DNA of 48,928 nucleotides from Streptomyces torulosus (lineage in GTDB: Bacteria; Actinomycetota; Actinomycetes; Streptomycetales; Streptomycetaceae). The DNA lies in the NCBI RefSeq assembly GCF_001419765.1, contig NZ_LIRK01000053.1, forward strand, positions 1-48,928. Reading direction: 5' to 3'. A program made the translations under genes and the position numbers. Position 1 is the stretch's first letter; each line of letters begins with the position of its first letter. Below are positions 9,119 through 16,829 of this stretch, piece by piece. The notes beneath the pieces are model-generated. The model had not been told where the DNA came from. It did not search any database and saw only the letters and a list, made by a program, of their open reading frames with translations.

Positions 9119-10899
9119 CAGGCTGCCTCCGCTTCCGTCAGCTGGGAGAGCACGATCTCCCGGTACGTCTCGTTCTCGGCCATCAGCTCGTGGTGCCGTC
9201 CTGTCCCGACGACGCGGCCCTCGTCCAGGACCACGATCCGGTCGGCGTCCCGGATGGTCGCCACCCGCTGGGCCACGATGACGACGGTCGCCTCGGCGGT
9301 CTCCTGCGACAGGGCCGCCCGCAGCGCCGCGTCCGTCGCGTAGTCGAGCGCGGAGAACGAGTCGTCGAACAGATAGATCTCCGGGCGCTGCACCAGCGTC
9401 CGCGCGATCGCCAGCCGCTGCCGCTGACCGCCCGACACATTGGTGCCGCCCTGCGCGATGGGGGCGTTCAGCCCGCCCTCCAGCCGCTCGACGAACTCCT
9501 TGGCCTGCGCCACCTCCAGCGCGTGCCACAGCTCCTCGTCGGTGGCGTCCGGATTGCCGTAGCGCAGGTTCGTCGCCACGGTCCCGGAGAAGAGATACGG
9601 CTTCTGCGGCACCAGGCTCACGGTCCTGGCCAGCAGCCGCGGATCCAGCGTGCGGACGTCGACGCCGTCGACGAGCACCTCGCCCTCGGTGGCGTCGAAC
9701 AGCCGGGGGACCAGCCCCAGCAGCGTCGACTTCCCGCTGCCGGTCGACCCGATGACGGCGGTCGTCTCACCCGGCCGCGCCACGACCTCGATGGACCTGA
9801 GCACCGGCTCCTCGGCCCCCGGGTAACGGAACCCGGCTCCCCGGATCTCCAGGTGCCCGCTCCGCCGCAGCTCCCGCACGGGCGCGAGGGGAGGCACGAC
9901 ACTCGTCTCGGTGTCGAGGACCTCCTGGATGCGCTCGGCGCACACCTCGGCGCGCGGCATCATCATGAACATGAAGGTGGCCATCATCACCGCCATGACG
10001 ATCTGCATCAGATAGGCGAGGAAGGCGGTGAGCGCACCGATCTCCATCCCGCCGCTGTCGATCCGGTGGGCGCCGAACCACACCACCGCGATCGACGAGA
10101 AGTTGATGACGGTCATCACGATCGGGAACATCAGCGCCAGCATCCGGCCGGTGCCCAGGGACACGTCCGTCAGCTCGGTGTTCGCGGTGCGGAAGCGGTC
10201 CTTCTCGTAGTCGTCCCGGACGAAGGCCCGGATGACCCGGTTTCCGGTGATCTGCTCGCGCAGCACCCGGTTCACGATGTCGAGCCGCTCCTGCATGGTG
10301 CGGAACAGGGGGCGCAACCGGCGCACGATGAGGCTGACGGAGATACCGAGCACCGGCACGACGGCCAGCAGCACGCCCGACAGCGGCACGTCCAGACCGA
10401 GCGCCAGCACGATGCCGCCCACGCACATGATCGGCGCGGACACCACCAGGGTGAACGTCATCAGCACCAGCATCTGGACCTGCTGGACGTCGTTCGTCGT
10501 CCGCGTGATCAGCGACGGCGCCCCGAAGTGACCGACCTCACGCGCCGAGAACGACTGCACCCGGTCGAACACGGCCGCCCGGATGTCCCGGCCGACCGCC
10601 GCCGCCGTACGGGCGCCGTAGTACACCGCCCCGATGTTGCAGACGACCTGGACCAGCGAGATCCCGATCATCAGCGCGCCGAAGGCCAGGATGTAGCCCG
10701 TGTCGCCCTGCACGACACCGTTGTCGATGATGTCCGCGTTCAGTGTGGGCAGGTAGAGCGTGGCGCACGTCTGCACGAACTGCAGCAGCACCAGCAGGGC
10801 GATGGGTTTCTTGTACGGACGTAGATGACTTCTGAGCAGTCGTATGAGCACGCGAGATCTCTCGGAGTCGGCGACGGGATGGGATGCACCACCCCCCAT
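9118..10899 (-). CDS. ABC exporter half-transporter with degenerate catalytic site (first gene of pair)
   Basis: A membrane domain of about 320 residues is followed by a nucleotide-binding domain with Walker A 'GSTGSGKST', signature 'VSGGQRQ' and Walker B 'IYLFDDSFSALD', where Asp replaces the usual catalytic Glu. In heterodimeric exporters such as TM287/288 this change marks the half that carries the non-hydrolysing site; that is family knowledge applied here. The ATG at 10899 is chosen because GGTGGAG lies nine bases upstream. A GTG at 10851 is possible and would remove a short polar leader. The gene is first in a two-gene operon reading away from the sugar kinase gene, from which it is separated by about 110 bases. 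Confidence 0.9.
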   Translation of the reverse strand: MGGGASHPVADSERSRVLIRLLRSHLRPYKKPIALLVLLQFVQTCATLYLPTLNADIIDNGVVQGDTGYILAFGALMIGISLVQVVCNIGAVYYGARTAAAVGRDIRAAVFDRVQSFSAREVGHFGAPSLITRTTNDVQQVQMLVLMTFTLVVSAPIMCVGGIVLALGLDVPLSGVLLAVVPVLGISVSLIVRRLRPLFRTMQERLDIVNRVLREQITGNRVIRAFVRDDYEKDRFRTANTELTDVSLGTGRMLALMFPIVMTVINFSSIAVVWFGAHRIDSGGMEIGALTAFLAYLMQIVMAVMMATFMFMMMPRAEVCAERIQEVLDTETSVVPPLAPVRELRRSGHLEIRGAGFRYPGAEEPVLRSIEVVARPGETTAVIGSTGSGKSTLLGLVPRLFDATEGEVLVDGVDVRTLDPRLLARTVSLVPQKPYLFSGTVATNLRYGNPDATDEELWHALEVAQAKEFVERLEGGLNAPIAQGGTNVSGGQRQRLAIARTLVQRPEIYLFDDSFSALDYATDAALRAALSQETAEATVVIVAQRVATIRDADRIVVLDEGRVVGTGRHHELMAENETYREIVLSQLTEAEAA

Positions 10900-11007
10900 C
10901 GTCGGACACTCCACCCGCGTTACCTCAACCGAATTAACCCAACGGTGAAGGATCGATGGCGAGTCCTTGAGGTCGTCGCGGCCGAGGAGGACCGCTCCGC
11001 CGGGCGC

Positions 11008-12462
11008 TCAGCCCCGGAACGCCCCCGGGTGCGTCTGTTCGCGGACCGCCACGTACTGCTGGCGCACCGCCTGCCCCACGGCCAGTTCCTCGCCCGGCTC
11101 CAGGATCTGCGCGGCCGCCCCGGGCCACATCGGCGGCGTCCGCGGGTCGAGCGTGCCCTGGGACACCCCGAGCGCCCAGGCCGCCTGCCGCGCGGCGCCG
11201 ACCGCCGCGTAGTCCGCCGGCTGCGGCACGACCACCTGCACCCCGAACAGCGCCGGCGCCGCCGCCTGCACCGCGGGCAGCTCGGCCGCCGCACCCAGCA
11301 TGAAGATCCGCCGGACGTCGACGCCGCGCCCCCGCAGCACGTCCAGCGCGTCCGCGAGCCCGCACAGCATGCCCTCGAACGCGGCCCGAGCGAAGTGCTC
11401 CGGCTTCATCGACTCCCGCCGCAGCCCGGCCAGCGTCCCCGCCGTGTGCGGCAGGTTCGGCGTCCGCTCGCCCTCCAGGTACGGCAGCATCACCAGCCCG
11501 TGCGACCCTGGCGTCGACTTCAGCGCCAGATCGGAGAGCCCCTCCAGGTCCGGCACGCCGAGCATCTCGGCGGCGCCCCGCAGCGTCCGTACGGCGTTCA
11601 GCGTGGTGACGACCGGAAGGTGCATCCCCGTGGCGTCGGCCAGCGAGGTGATCATCCCCGAGGAGTCGACGAGCGCCTCGGTGTGCACGGCCATCACGGA
11701 CCCGCTGGCGCCCAGTGACACCACCGCGTCACCGAGCCCGATGCCGAGCCCGAACGCGGCGGCCATGGTCTCGCCGGTGCCGGCGGAGATGAGGAGCCCC
11801 TCCGGCGTCGTACCGGCGGCGTCCGAGGGGCCCAGCACCTCGGGGAGCATCACCTGGTGGCCGAGCGCCATCTCGACGAGGTCGGTCCGGTACTGGCCGG
11901 TCGCCGCGTTCCAGTAGCCGGTGCCCGAGGCGCCGCCCCGGTCGGTGGTCCGCCGCACGGGCCGCCCCAGCAGCTGCCACACCAGCCAGTCGTGCGCCTG
12001 GAGCAACACGGCCGTCCGCATGGCCGCGTCCGGCTCCGTACGGCTCATCCAGCGCAGCTTCGTCACCGGCTGCGCGGCCCCCGGCACGCACCCGACGGCC
12101 TCCGCCCACGCGCCGCGCCCCCCGAGCGCGTCGATGAGGTCGGCCGCGGCGACCTGGGAGCGCTTGTCACCGCCGACCATCGCCGGGCGCACGGCGTTGC
12201 CCTGCGCGTCCAGCGCGACCAGCCCGTTCTGCTGCGACGACACCCCGATCGCCTGCACGCCCTCCAGCAGCCCGCCGCCGGCCGCCTCGCCCAGGGACAG
12301 CAGCCACGCCTGCGGATCGACGTCCGCGGGACGCCCTCCGTTCGGCGCGGGCTCCACCGGGTGTGGGGCATACCCCTGCCTGAGCACGGCCCCTGTGTCC
12401 GAGTCACAGACGACAATGCGCGTAAATTCGGGCGAACTATCCAGCCCGGCGACTATCCCCAT
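11008..12462 (-). CDS. xylB: FGGY-family carbohydrate kinase (xylulokinase-like)
   Basis: A 484-residue two-domain sugar kinase. The N-terminal phosphate motif is 'GIVAGLDSSPEFTRIVVCDS'. The substrate-site segment 'GVSSQQNGLVALD' matches the xylulokinase group (usually SGQMHG), with some change. The second ATP motif 'VSLGASGSVMAV' and the C-terminal 'AAFEGMLCGLADALDVL' complete the FGGY fold. The enzyme would phosphorylate D-xylulose or a related sugar for the pentose phosphate pathway. No xylose isomerase or sugar transporter is adjacent, so the substrate is uncertain. The ATG at 12462 begins the conserved domain at once, so the start looks right. Confidence 0.85.
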   Translation of the reverse strand: MGIVAGLDSSPEFTRIVVCDSDTGAVLRQGYAPHPVEPAPNGGRPADVDPQAWLLSLGEAAGGGLLEGVQAIGVSSQQNGLVALDAQGNAVRPAMVGGDKRSQVAAADLIDALGGRGAWAEAVGCVPGAAQPVTKLRWMSRTEPDAAMRTAVLLQAHDWLVWQLLGRPVRRTTDRGGASGTGYWNAATGQYRTDLVEMALGHQVMLPEVLGPSDAAGTTPEGLLISAGTGETMAAAFGLGIGLGDAVVSLGASGSVMAVHTEALVDSSGMITSLADATGMHLPVVTTLNAVRTLRGAAEMLGVPDLEGLSDLALKSTPGSHGLVMLPYLEGERTPNLPHTAGTLAGLRRESMKPEHFARAAFEGMLCGLADALDVLRGRGVDVRRIFMLGAAAELPAVQAAAPALFGVQVVVPQPADYAAVGAARQAAWALGVSQGTLDPRTPPMWPGAAAQILEPGEELAVGQAVRQQYVAVREQTHPGAFRG

Positions 12463-12618
12463 GGCAGAAATTCTGCCGCACGGGGAGGGGTGTGGCGTGC
12501 CGTGGAACGAGGGCCGGGGCCCACCGGGGGATACGCACGTCGGCGACCGGCCACGATGGGCCGATCGCCGACGTACGAGCGAAATCTCTCCGATCCCGAC
12601 GGAGCGACCGGGCGCCCG

Positions 12619-12677
12619 CCGGCGCCCCGCCCGTCCGGTCGAGGCCGGGTGTCACCGGCGCCCCGCCCGTCCGGTCG
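12619..12677. repeat. 23-bp direct repeat upstream of the sugar kinase gene
   Basis: The two copies at 12619-12641 and 12655-12677 are identical over 23 bases with a 36-base period. They lie in the 253-base gap between the kinase start (12462) and the end of the YtxH-like gene (12716). The segment is extremely GC-rich; no gene is seen in the gap. The repeat may be a binding site or simple local duplication. Confidence 0.5.
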
Positions 12678-12715
12678 GGACCGGTGGTGCCGGTGCCCCG
12701 GCGGTCCCTCGGACG

Positions 12716-13021
12716 CTAGGTGTTGCTGGTGCCCCAGTCGTCCGGTCCCGCGCCGTTCGCGTTGCGTTCCCGCAGCGAGCGGACCCGGCCGGCGACGGAC
12801 TCCGGCACGCGGTCGCCGACCTTCTCGCTGACCACGTGGTACGCCTTGCCGGCGAAGACGCGCCCCTGCTGGGCGGCCGACTCCGCGGTGTTGCGCACGG
12901 CCGGGTTCTGTGCGACCTGCCGGGCCGACTTTTTCAGCTGTTCGTAACGCTCGCGTCCGGCGCGTGTGCCCAGGACGTACCCCAGGGCCAGTCCGGCAAA
13001 GAACGTGAGCCGATAGCGCAT
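12716..13021 (-). CDS. YtxH-like small membrane-associated protein
   Basis: A 101-residue protein. Starting at the ATG at 13021, it opens with a short hydrophobic helix 'YRLTFFAGLALGYVLG' containing glycine small-xxx-small spacing, followed by 'TRAGRERYEQLKKSARQVAQNP'. This is the signature of YtxH/gas-vesicle-GvpP-like proteins: one N-terminal membrane segment and then a charged amphipathic helix. The function of the family is poorly known; a link with cell envelope or stress is often assumed. GGGAAGGG lies a few bases upstream of the start. Three further residues (start at 13030) are possible. Confidence 0.75.
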   Translation of the reverse strand: MRYRLTFFAGLALGYVLGTRAGRERYEQLKKSARQVAQNPAVRNTAESAAQQGRVFAGKAYHVVSEKVGDRVPESVAGRVRSLRERNANGAGPDDWGTSNT

Positions 13022-13196
13022 GGCGGCCACCCTTCCCTTACGTCTGCGTCGGTCCCTTGCGTTGCCCTGCGCGGGCGGCGGGCGCGGGGGATACCGATTG
13101 GCGGAGCACCCCCCTGCTTGCGCTAATGTATGTGTCGCAGCGAGCGCACGCCCCCTGGCGAATACCCAGGTAGGTACGTTCGATGCAACGAGGCAT

Positions 13197-13269
13197 TCCT
13201 CCGTAGCTCAATTGGCAGAGCAGCCGGCTGTTAACCGGCAGGTTACTGGTTCGAGTCCAGTCGGGGGAG
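13197..13269 (+). tRNA. tRNA-Asn (GTT), first copy
   Basis: A 73-base cloverleaf. The acceptor stem TCCTCCG pairs with CGGGGGA (one G-U pair), followed by the discriminator base G. The anticodon arm GCCGG-CTGTTAA-CCGGC places GTT in the anticodon, and the T arm has GGTTCGAGTCC. CCA is not encoded. Confidence 0.97.
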
Positions 13270-13274
13270 CTCGG

Positions 13275-13347
13275 TCCTCCGTAGCTCAATTGGCAGAGCA
13301 GCCGGCTGTTAACCGGCAGGTTACTGGTTCGAGTCCAGTCGGGGGAG
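13275..13347 (+). tRNA. tRNA-Asn (GTT), second copy
   Basis: It is identical base for base to the copy at 13197-13269 and is separated from it by only five bases, so this is a recent tandem duplication or a pair kept identical by gene conversion. The pair is probably processed from one transcript that ends at the hairpin 13359-13380. Confidence 0.97.
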
Positions 13348-13358
13348 CAGCCTGAACG

Positions 13359-13380
13359 AGGACCCTACGGGGTCCTTTTT
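13359..13380 (+). terminator. Rho-independent terminator after the tRNA-Asn pair
   Basis: The stem AGGACCC / GGGTCCT with loop TACG is followed at once by a run of T (13376-13380). It lies 11 bases after the second tRNA-Asn. Confidence 0.85.
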
Positions 13381-13524
13381 CATGTCCGGGGGAACCGCGC
13401 GGGCCGCGTCGTGGTCTCCATGGTCAAGAAGCGCACGCGTGAAGCCGACCATCCGAAGCAGGAGATCGTATGAGCGGCTATGCTGCGGCAGACGGCGCGC
13501 ACACATGTACGCGACACGCCGCTT

Positions 13525-13598
13525 GGGGCGGTAGCTCAGCCGGTTAGAGCAGCGGACTCATAATCCGTCGGCCGTGGGTTCGAGTCCCACCCGCCCCA
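13525..13598 (+). tRNA. tRNA with CAT anticodon (elongator Met or Ile2), probable integration site
   Basis: A 74-base cloverleaf: acceptor GGGGCGG / CCGCCCC with discriminator A, and anticodon arm GCGGA-CTCATAA-TCCGT. The anticodon CAT is read either as Met or, after lysidine modification, as Ile for AUA codons. The acceptor is not of initiator type because pair 1-72 is a normal G-C. Both the elongator-Met and Ile2 classes use the loop CTCATAA, so the class stays open. The integrase gene points at its 3' end from 126 bases away, which is the usual layout for integration into a tRNA. Confidence 0.93.
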
Positions 13599-13724
13599 CC
13601 ACTCGCTACGCGAGGAGAAACCTTCTGACCAGCAGCTTAGCTGGTTGGGGGCGACAGTCGAGAGATCTTGGCGGCCCGTCCCGATCATGGGATCACGCAT
13701 GTTGGGACAATGTTGGGACGCAGG
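13599..13724. other. Probable left attachment region with integrase arm-site repeats
   Basis: This is the gap between the tRNA 3' end and the integrase stop. It holds a direct repeat ATGTTGGGAC at 13699-13708 and 13710-13719 (11-base period, one helical turn) and a small hairpin (CCAGC...GCTGG). Closely spaced direct repeats next to a tRNA are typical integrase arm-binding sites. The core crossover site would be inside the tRNA 3' half, but the partner copy was not found in the window. Confidence 0.5.
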
Positions 13725-15308
13725 TCACGCGGCGGGACGGAGCCCCTCCTCTGGCTTATCGCCTTCGGTGTCCCCGCCTGTCTTGGACGCCTCACCCTGT
13801 GCCTTCGATCGCGTCGGCTTCTGTCGCCGGGGACCGACCTTCTTCGAGCGGGGTACGACGGCGCTAGTGGACTCCGCCTCGGCGGTCAGGAGCTGAGGCA
13901 GGACGCTCGTGTACGTGTCTGAGGTGATCTGGCGGGAGCTGTGTCCCAGCCGCTCCTGGACGACCTTGATGTCCGCCTTGCCGAGCAGCGCCAACGTTGC
14001 CGACAGATGCCGCGTGTCGTGCAGGCGGATCGGAGGTAACCCAGACAGTTCGACCAGCCGGTTGAACCGCCGGCTGATCCAGTCGGGGTGGAGCGGCTCG
14101 CCGTTCTCGTGGGTCCAGACCCGGTTGCTCTCAACCCATGCCTTCTCCCCGGACCACTGCTGACGTTCCTGTTTCTGGGTCTCGCGCCACTCGGCCCACA
14201 GCGCGCGTGTCAGCGTGTCGAGCGTGACAGTGCGCACACTGTCCTGTTTCGGGGCCTCGTCGTACATCCGGTAGGCGATCTCGACGACCTGTGCGGAGAC
14301 GCGGAACCACGAGCTGCTCAGGCTGACCTCGCTCCACGGCAGCGCACACATCTCACCGCGCCGAGGTCCTCGGAAGATGAACCCGTGCCACATGCCGTAC
14401 AGCCTGTCGTCGGCGATGAAGTCCAAGAACTCGCCAGTCTGCTCCGGGGTCCAGACCATGACGGGACTGGGTTTCAAACCCGTGCGCTTCCACTCTGCGA
14501 CCCGTTCCGGCGTCCAGACCAGTGCCTTGGGCCGCTTGACCGGCGGCAGCTCGACCATCGCGGCCCAGTTCTTCGTGTAGTCGCCGCGCTTGATGCCGCT
14601 GCCCAGGAACGAGCTCAGGGTGGCGTTGATACGGTGCATCGTGGAGGCGCTGGTGATCTTCCGCTTGCCCTTGCGGCCTTCGCGGAGGGCGGCGTTGGCA
14701 TCGAGGTAAGCGAGGCGCGTGGCACGACGCTCCTCTGTGTTCCCCGCAGCGCGGACCCACGCCGTGTAGGCGGCGTCGCGAGCTTGCTGCAACTCGACTA
14801 TCCGGCCGTGGTGGATCAGCCGCTCGGCGTTCTCTCGCTCGATCGCGCCGTACATTGCCTCGACGTGCCGCAGCTTGAGGTCCCGGCGTTTGATGTGCCC
14901 GAGGTGAGGTTCGAGGTAGAGCCGGACGTGCTCCTCATACCCGTGGAAGGTCGTGCGCGCCAGGCTCCTCTTCCTCTTGAGCCACGCATCCAGGTCTTCC
15001 TTCACGGTGGCGTTACTGAGCACATCTGTGCCGTCGACGGATTCCCGGTAGACCTCGGCCGCCTTGGCCTGCGCCGCGTCCTTCGTGGCGAAGCCACCTC
15101 GCCGCACGCGCTGTCGCTCGCCACCCTCGCCCGCTTCGAGTTCGAAGTAGAAGTACCAGCGGCCGTGGCTCTTCTGCTTGAGCTTGGGGCAGCCCGCGCC
15201 GACCAGGCGCCGCTTCGGTTTGCCGTCGTCGTTGAACACCGGTTTGCCATCATCGCCGATCACATCCTCTCGGCAGGCGCATTGCCGGTAGTAGCTGGGG
15301 TTGAACAC
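13725..15308 (-). CDS. Tyrosine-type site-specific integrase
   Basis: A 527-residue phage/ICE integrase starting at GTG 15308, with AAGGAG six bases upstream. The N-terminal part has a Cys-containing AP2-like arm-binding region ('GRWYFYFELEAGEGGERQRVRRGGF'), then a core-binding SAM-like domain. The catalytic domain shows Arg in 'GPRRGEMCAL' (about residue 315), 'LHDTRH' (about 430), 'LGHSSRQIT' and the nucleophile Tyr in 'SDTYTSVL' (about 466). The set is complete, so the enzyme should be active. A basic tail follows the Tyr. The gene points at the CAT tRNA, its likely target, and is divergent from the excisionase-like gene across a 135-base control region. Confidence 0.95.
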   Translation of the reverse strand: MFNPSYYRQCACREDVIGDDGKPVFNDDGKPKRRLVGAGCPKLKQKSHGRWYFYFELEAGEGGERQRVRRGGFATKDAAQAKAAEVYRESVDGTDVLSNATVKEDLDAWLKRKRSLARTTFHGYEEHVRLYLEPHLGHIKRRDLKLRHVEAMYGAIERENAERLIHHGRIVELQQARDAAYTAWVRAAGNTEERRATRLAYLDANAALREGRKGKRKITSASTMHRINATLSSFLGSGIKRGDYTKNWAAMVELPPVKRPKALVWTPERVAEWKRTGLKPSPVMVWTPEQTGEFLDFIADDRLYGMWHGFIFRGPRRGEMCALPWSEVSLSSSWFRVSAQVVEIAYRMYDEAPKQDSVRTVTLDTLTRALWAEWRETQKQERQQWSGEKAWVESNRVWTHENGEPLHPDWISRRFNRLVELSGLPPIRLHDTRHLSATLALLGKADIKVVQERLGHSSRQITSDTYTSVLPQLLTAEAESTSAVVPRSKKVGPRRQKPTRSKAQGEASKTGGDTEGDKPEEGLRPAA

Positions 15309-15379
15309 CTATGGCTCCTTGTCGTCTCCGCTTGTGGATCTTCTGTGCCGGTCTATGTCGACCGATCCCCTATCTTGCC

Positions 15380-15425
15380 CCAACACTCCAGTGTTGGCGT
15401 ATCCTTATGGTGTGTTGGCGCGGGG
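15380..15425. promoter_or_regulatory. int-xis divergent control region with palindrome and TGTTGG repeats
   Basis: A near-perfect palindrome CCAACACT-cc-AGTGTTGG lies at 15380-15397. GTGTTGGCG recurs at 15391-15399 and 15412-15420. The shared TGTTGG core also occurs in the repeats at the other end of the integrase gene (13700 and 13711), so these may be arm sites bound by Int or Xis. A -10-like TATCCT lies at 15400-15405 and GGCGCGGGG at 15417-15425 just before the xis start. Confidence 0.45.
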
Positions 15426-15443
15426 GAGATCGCGACAACGGGA

Positions 15444-15692
15444 ATGACAACGAAGGACGCTTCTGCAGCTACGAACTCCGGGGCCAGCGCGATGACCCGG
15501 GAAGAACTGCTCGCGCTCCCGCCGACGGTGAACGTCACGACGGCTGCTCGGGCGCTGGGGATCGGTACGCACAAGGCTTACAACTTGATCAAGAACGGGT
15601 CTTTCCCCGTGCAGACGCTCCCTCTGGGCAGCACGGTGAGAGTCCCTACTGCTGCACTCTGGCGCGTTCTGGGGGTGACGCCCCCGGAGTAG
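15444..15692 (+). CDS. Excisionase-like helix-turn-helix protein
   Basis: An 82-residue protein. Residues 30-80 form a MerR/excisionase-type winged helix: 'VTTAARALGIGTHKAYNLIK', then a wing with 'GSTVRVPTAALWRVLG'. Such proteins bend DNA at attachment sites and tilt integrase towards excision. ATG 15444 is chosen; a second ATG at 15492 would give 66 residues and still keep the whole domain. The gene is divergent from the integrase, the standard place for an excisionase. It could also be a small DNA-binding activator of other element genes. Confidence 0.72.
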   Translation: MTTKDASAATNSGASAMTREELLALPPTVNVTTAARALGIGTHKAYNLIKNGSFPVQTLPLGSTVRVPTAALWRVLGVTPPE

Positions 15693-15806
15693 TGACCTGC
15701 GTAGCCCTTGGTCAGCCGGTCCTCTCGGGTTCATAGCCGCGGTACCGGTGCTGTGGCCTAGGATTCGGGCGGCTACAGGGCGTATGAGACGAGAACGGAC
15801 CACCGC

Positions 15807-16829
15807 ATGCCACGGCTCTACGGTTTCGACGATCAGTCGCGTCAGCGGCTGCGTGATGACGAAGTGGACCCGCTGCGCCAGATGGTCAGCCGGGCGCTGG
15901 TCGACTTGTCCGTGTCCAATGCGGAAGTCGCTGTCTGGGCGAACGGACAGGGATACCGGGGGACGCTCGGCGGTGAGTGGAAGGACGCCTCGGTCGGACG
16001 GCTCTTTCGTAACCCGTCGATCGCAGGACTGCGCTACGACGAGGATGGCCAGCTCGTCGACGCCGGCCACCCGGGCGTCATCACCCGTGAGGAGTTCGAG
16101 GCACTGCTCGCCCGTGAGCAGCACCGGAAGATGGGCGACCCGGAGCAGCCGTACGACTACCTGCTGACCGATGGCGGGTGCACCTGCGGTCAGTGCACCC
16201 ATGCGCTTCAAGGCGCGCGGACCAACGCGGGCACTCCTGGCTATCGCTGTCGTCCGAAGGACAAGAATGGGCGAGGAGGTTGCGGCGAAGTCCGTATTGA
16301 CGCGGAGCTGTTGGAGAGTCACGTCGGTGAGTACGTCGTGGCGGAACTCCTCAAGCCCGGTGTCCGCGCCCAGATCCTCGAGGCCCAAGCCACTGTGCGA
16401 AGGCTGGCGGAGAACCTTGATCGTGAAATCAAGGACCTGGAAGCGCGGCGTACCGAAGTAGGGACCCTGTACGGAACGCGTCAGATCAGCAAGGACGCGC
16501 TCGTGGCTGCCGAGAAGCAGATCGCCGACAGCCTCAAGTTCGCCCGATCGCGGAACAGGTACGCGGAGCAGATGGCGAACTTCTCGCTGGGGAGGGCGAA
16601 GGATCTGGTGAGGTGGTGGAACGCTGCGCCGACTGCCTCGAAGAGGGCCATCACCACATTGCTCTTGGAGAACGTTGAGGTCTTCCCAGCGAGCGCCCGC
16701 GGCGTCCGAACGCTTGAGCCAGGGCGCGTCGTCCTCCACTGGCGCAAGCTGGCCGACCTCTCAGCCGGGTCAGACGATGCGGGCGGCGAGGCGCCTGCCG
16801 ATCATCGCCATGGTCAGGCCGGTGATTAG
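15807..16829 (+). CDS. Serine recombinase C-terminal part without catalytic domain
   Basis: The 340-residue protein corresponds to the DNA-binding half of large serine recombinases. Residues about 20-105 match the 'recombinase' domain ('GGEWKDASVGRLFRNPSIAG', 'VITREEFEAL'). A zinc ribbon follows with C127, C130, C148 and C159, then a coiled coil from about 185 to 270 and a short C-terminal tail. The usual 150-residue N-terminal resolvase domain with the active-site serine is absent, and the 115 bases between the xis stop and this ATG contain no trace of it. The frame is intact and the domains are well kept, so it may be a working DNA-binding or architectural protein, not debris. Its end overlaps the convergent membrane gene by 60 bases. 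Confidence 0.75.
   Translation: MPRLYGFDDQSRQRLRDDEVDPLRQMVSRALVDLSVSNAEVAVWANGQGYRGTLGGEWKDASVGRLFRNPSIAGLRYDEDGQLVDAGHPGVITREEFEALLAREQHRKMGDPEQPYDYLLTDGGCTCGQCTHALQGARTNAGTPGYRCRPKDKNGRGGCGEVRIDAELLESHVGEYVVAELLKPGVRAQILEAQATVRRLAENLDREIKDLEARRTEVGTLYGTRQISKDALVAAEKQIADSLKFARSRNRYAEQMANFSLGRAKDLVRWWNAAPTASKRAITTLLLENVEVFPASARGVRTLEPGRVVLHWRKLADLSAGSDDAGGEAPADHRHGQAGD

Noticed and set aside
6980..9343. 787-residue plus-strand frame opposite the ABC exporter gene
   Set aside because: It is an antisense shadow: very rich in His, Arg and Gln, with no domain. The minus-strand ABC motifs are clear.
14088..15692. Long plus-strand open frame of 534 residues opposite the integrase
   Set aside because: Only its last 82 codons form a recognisable protein (the excisionase-like one). 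The rest is the antisense of the integrase gene in GC-rich DNA.
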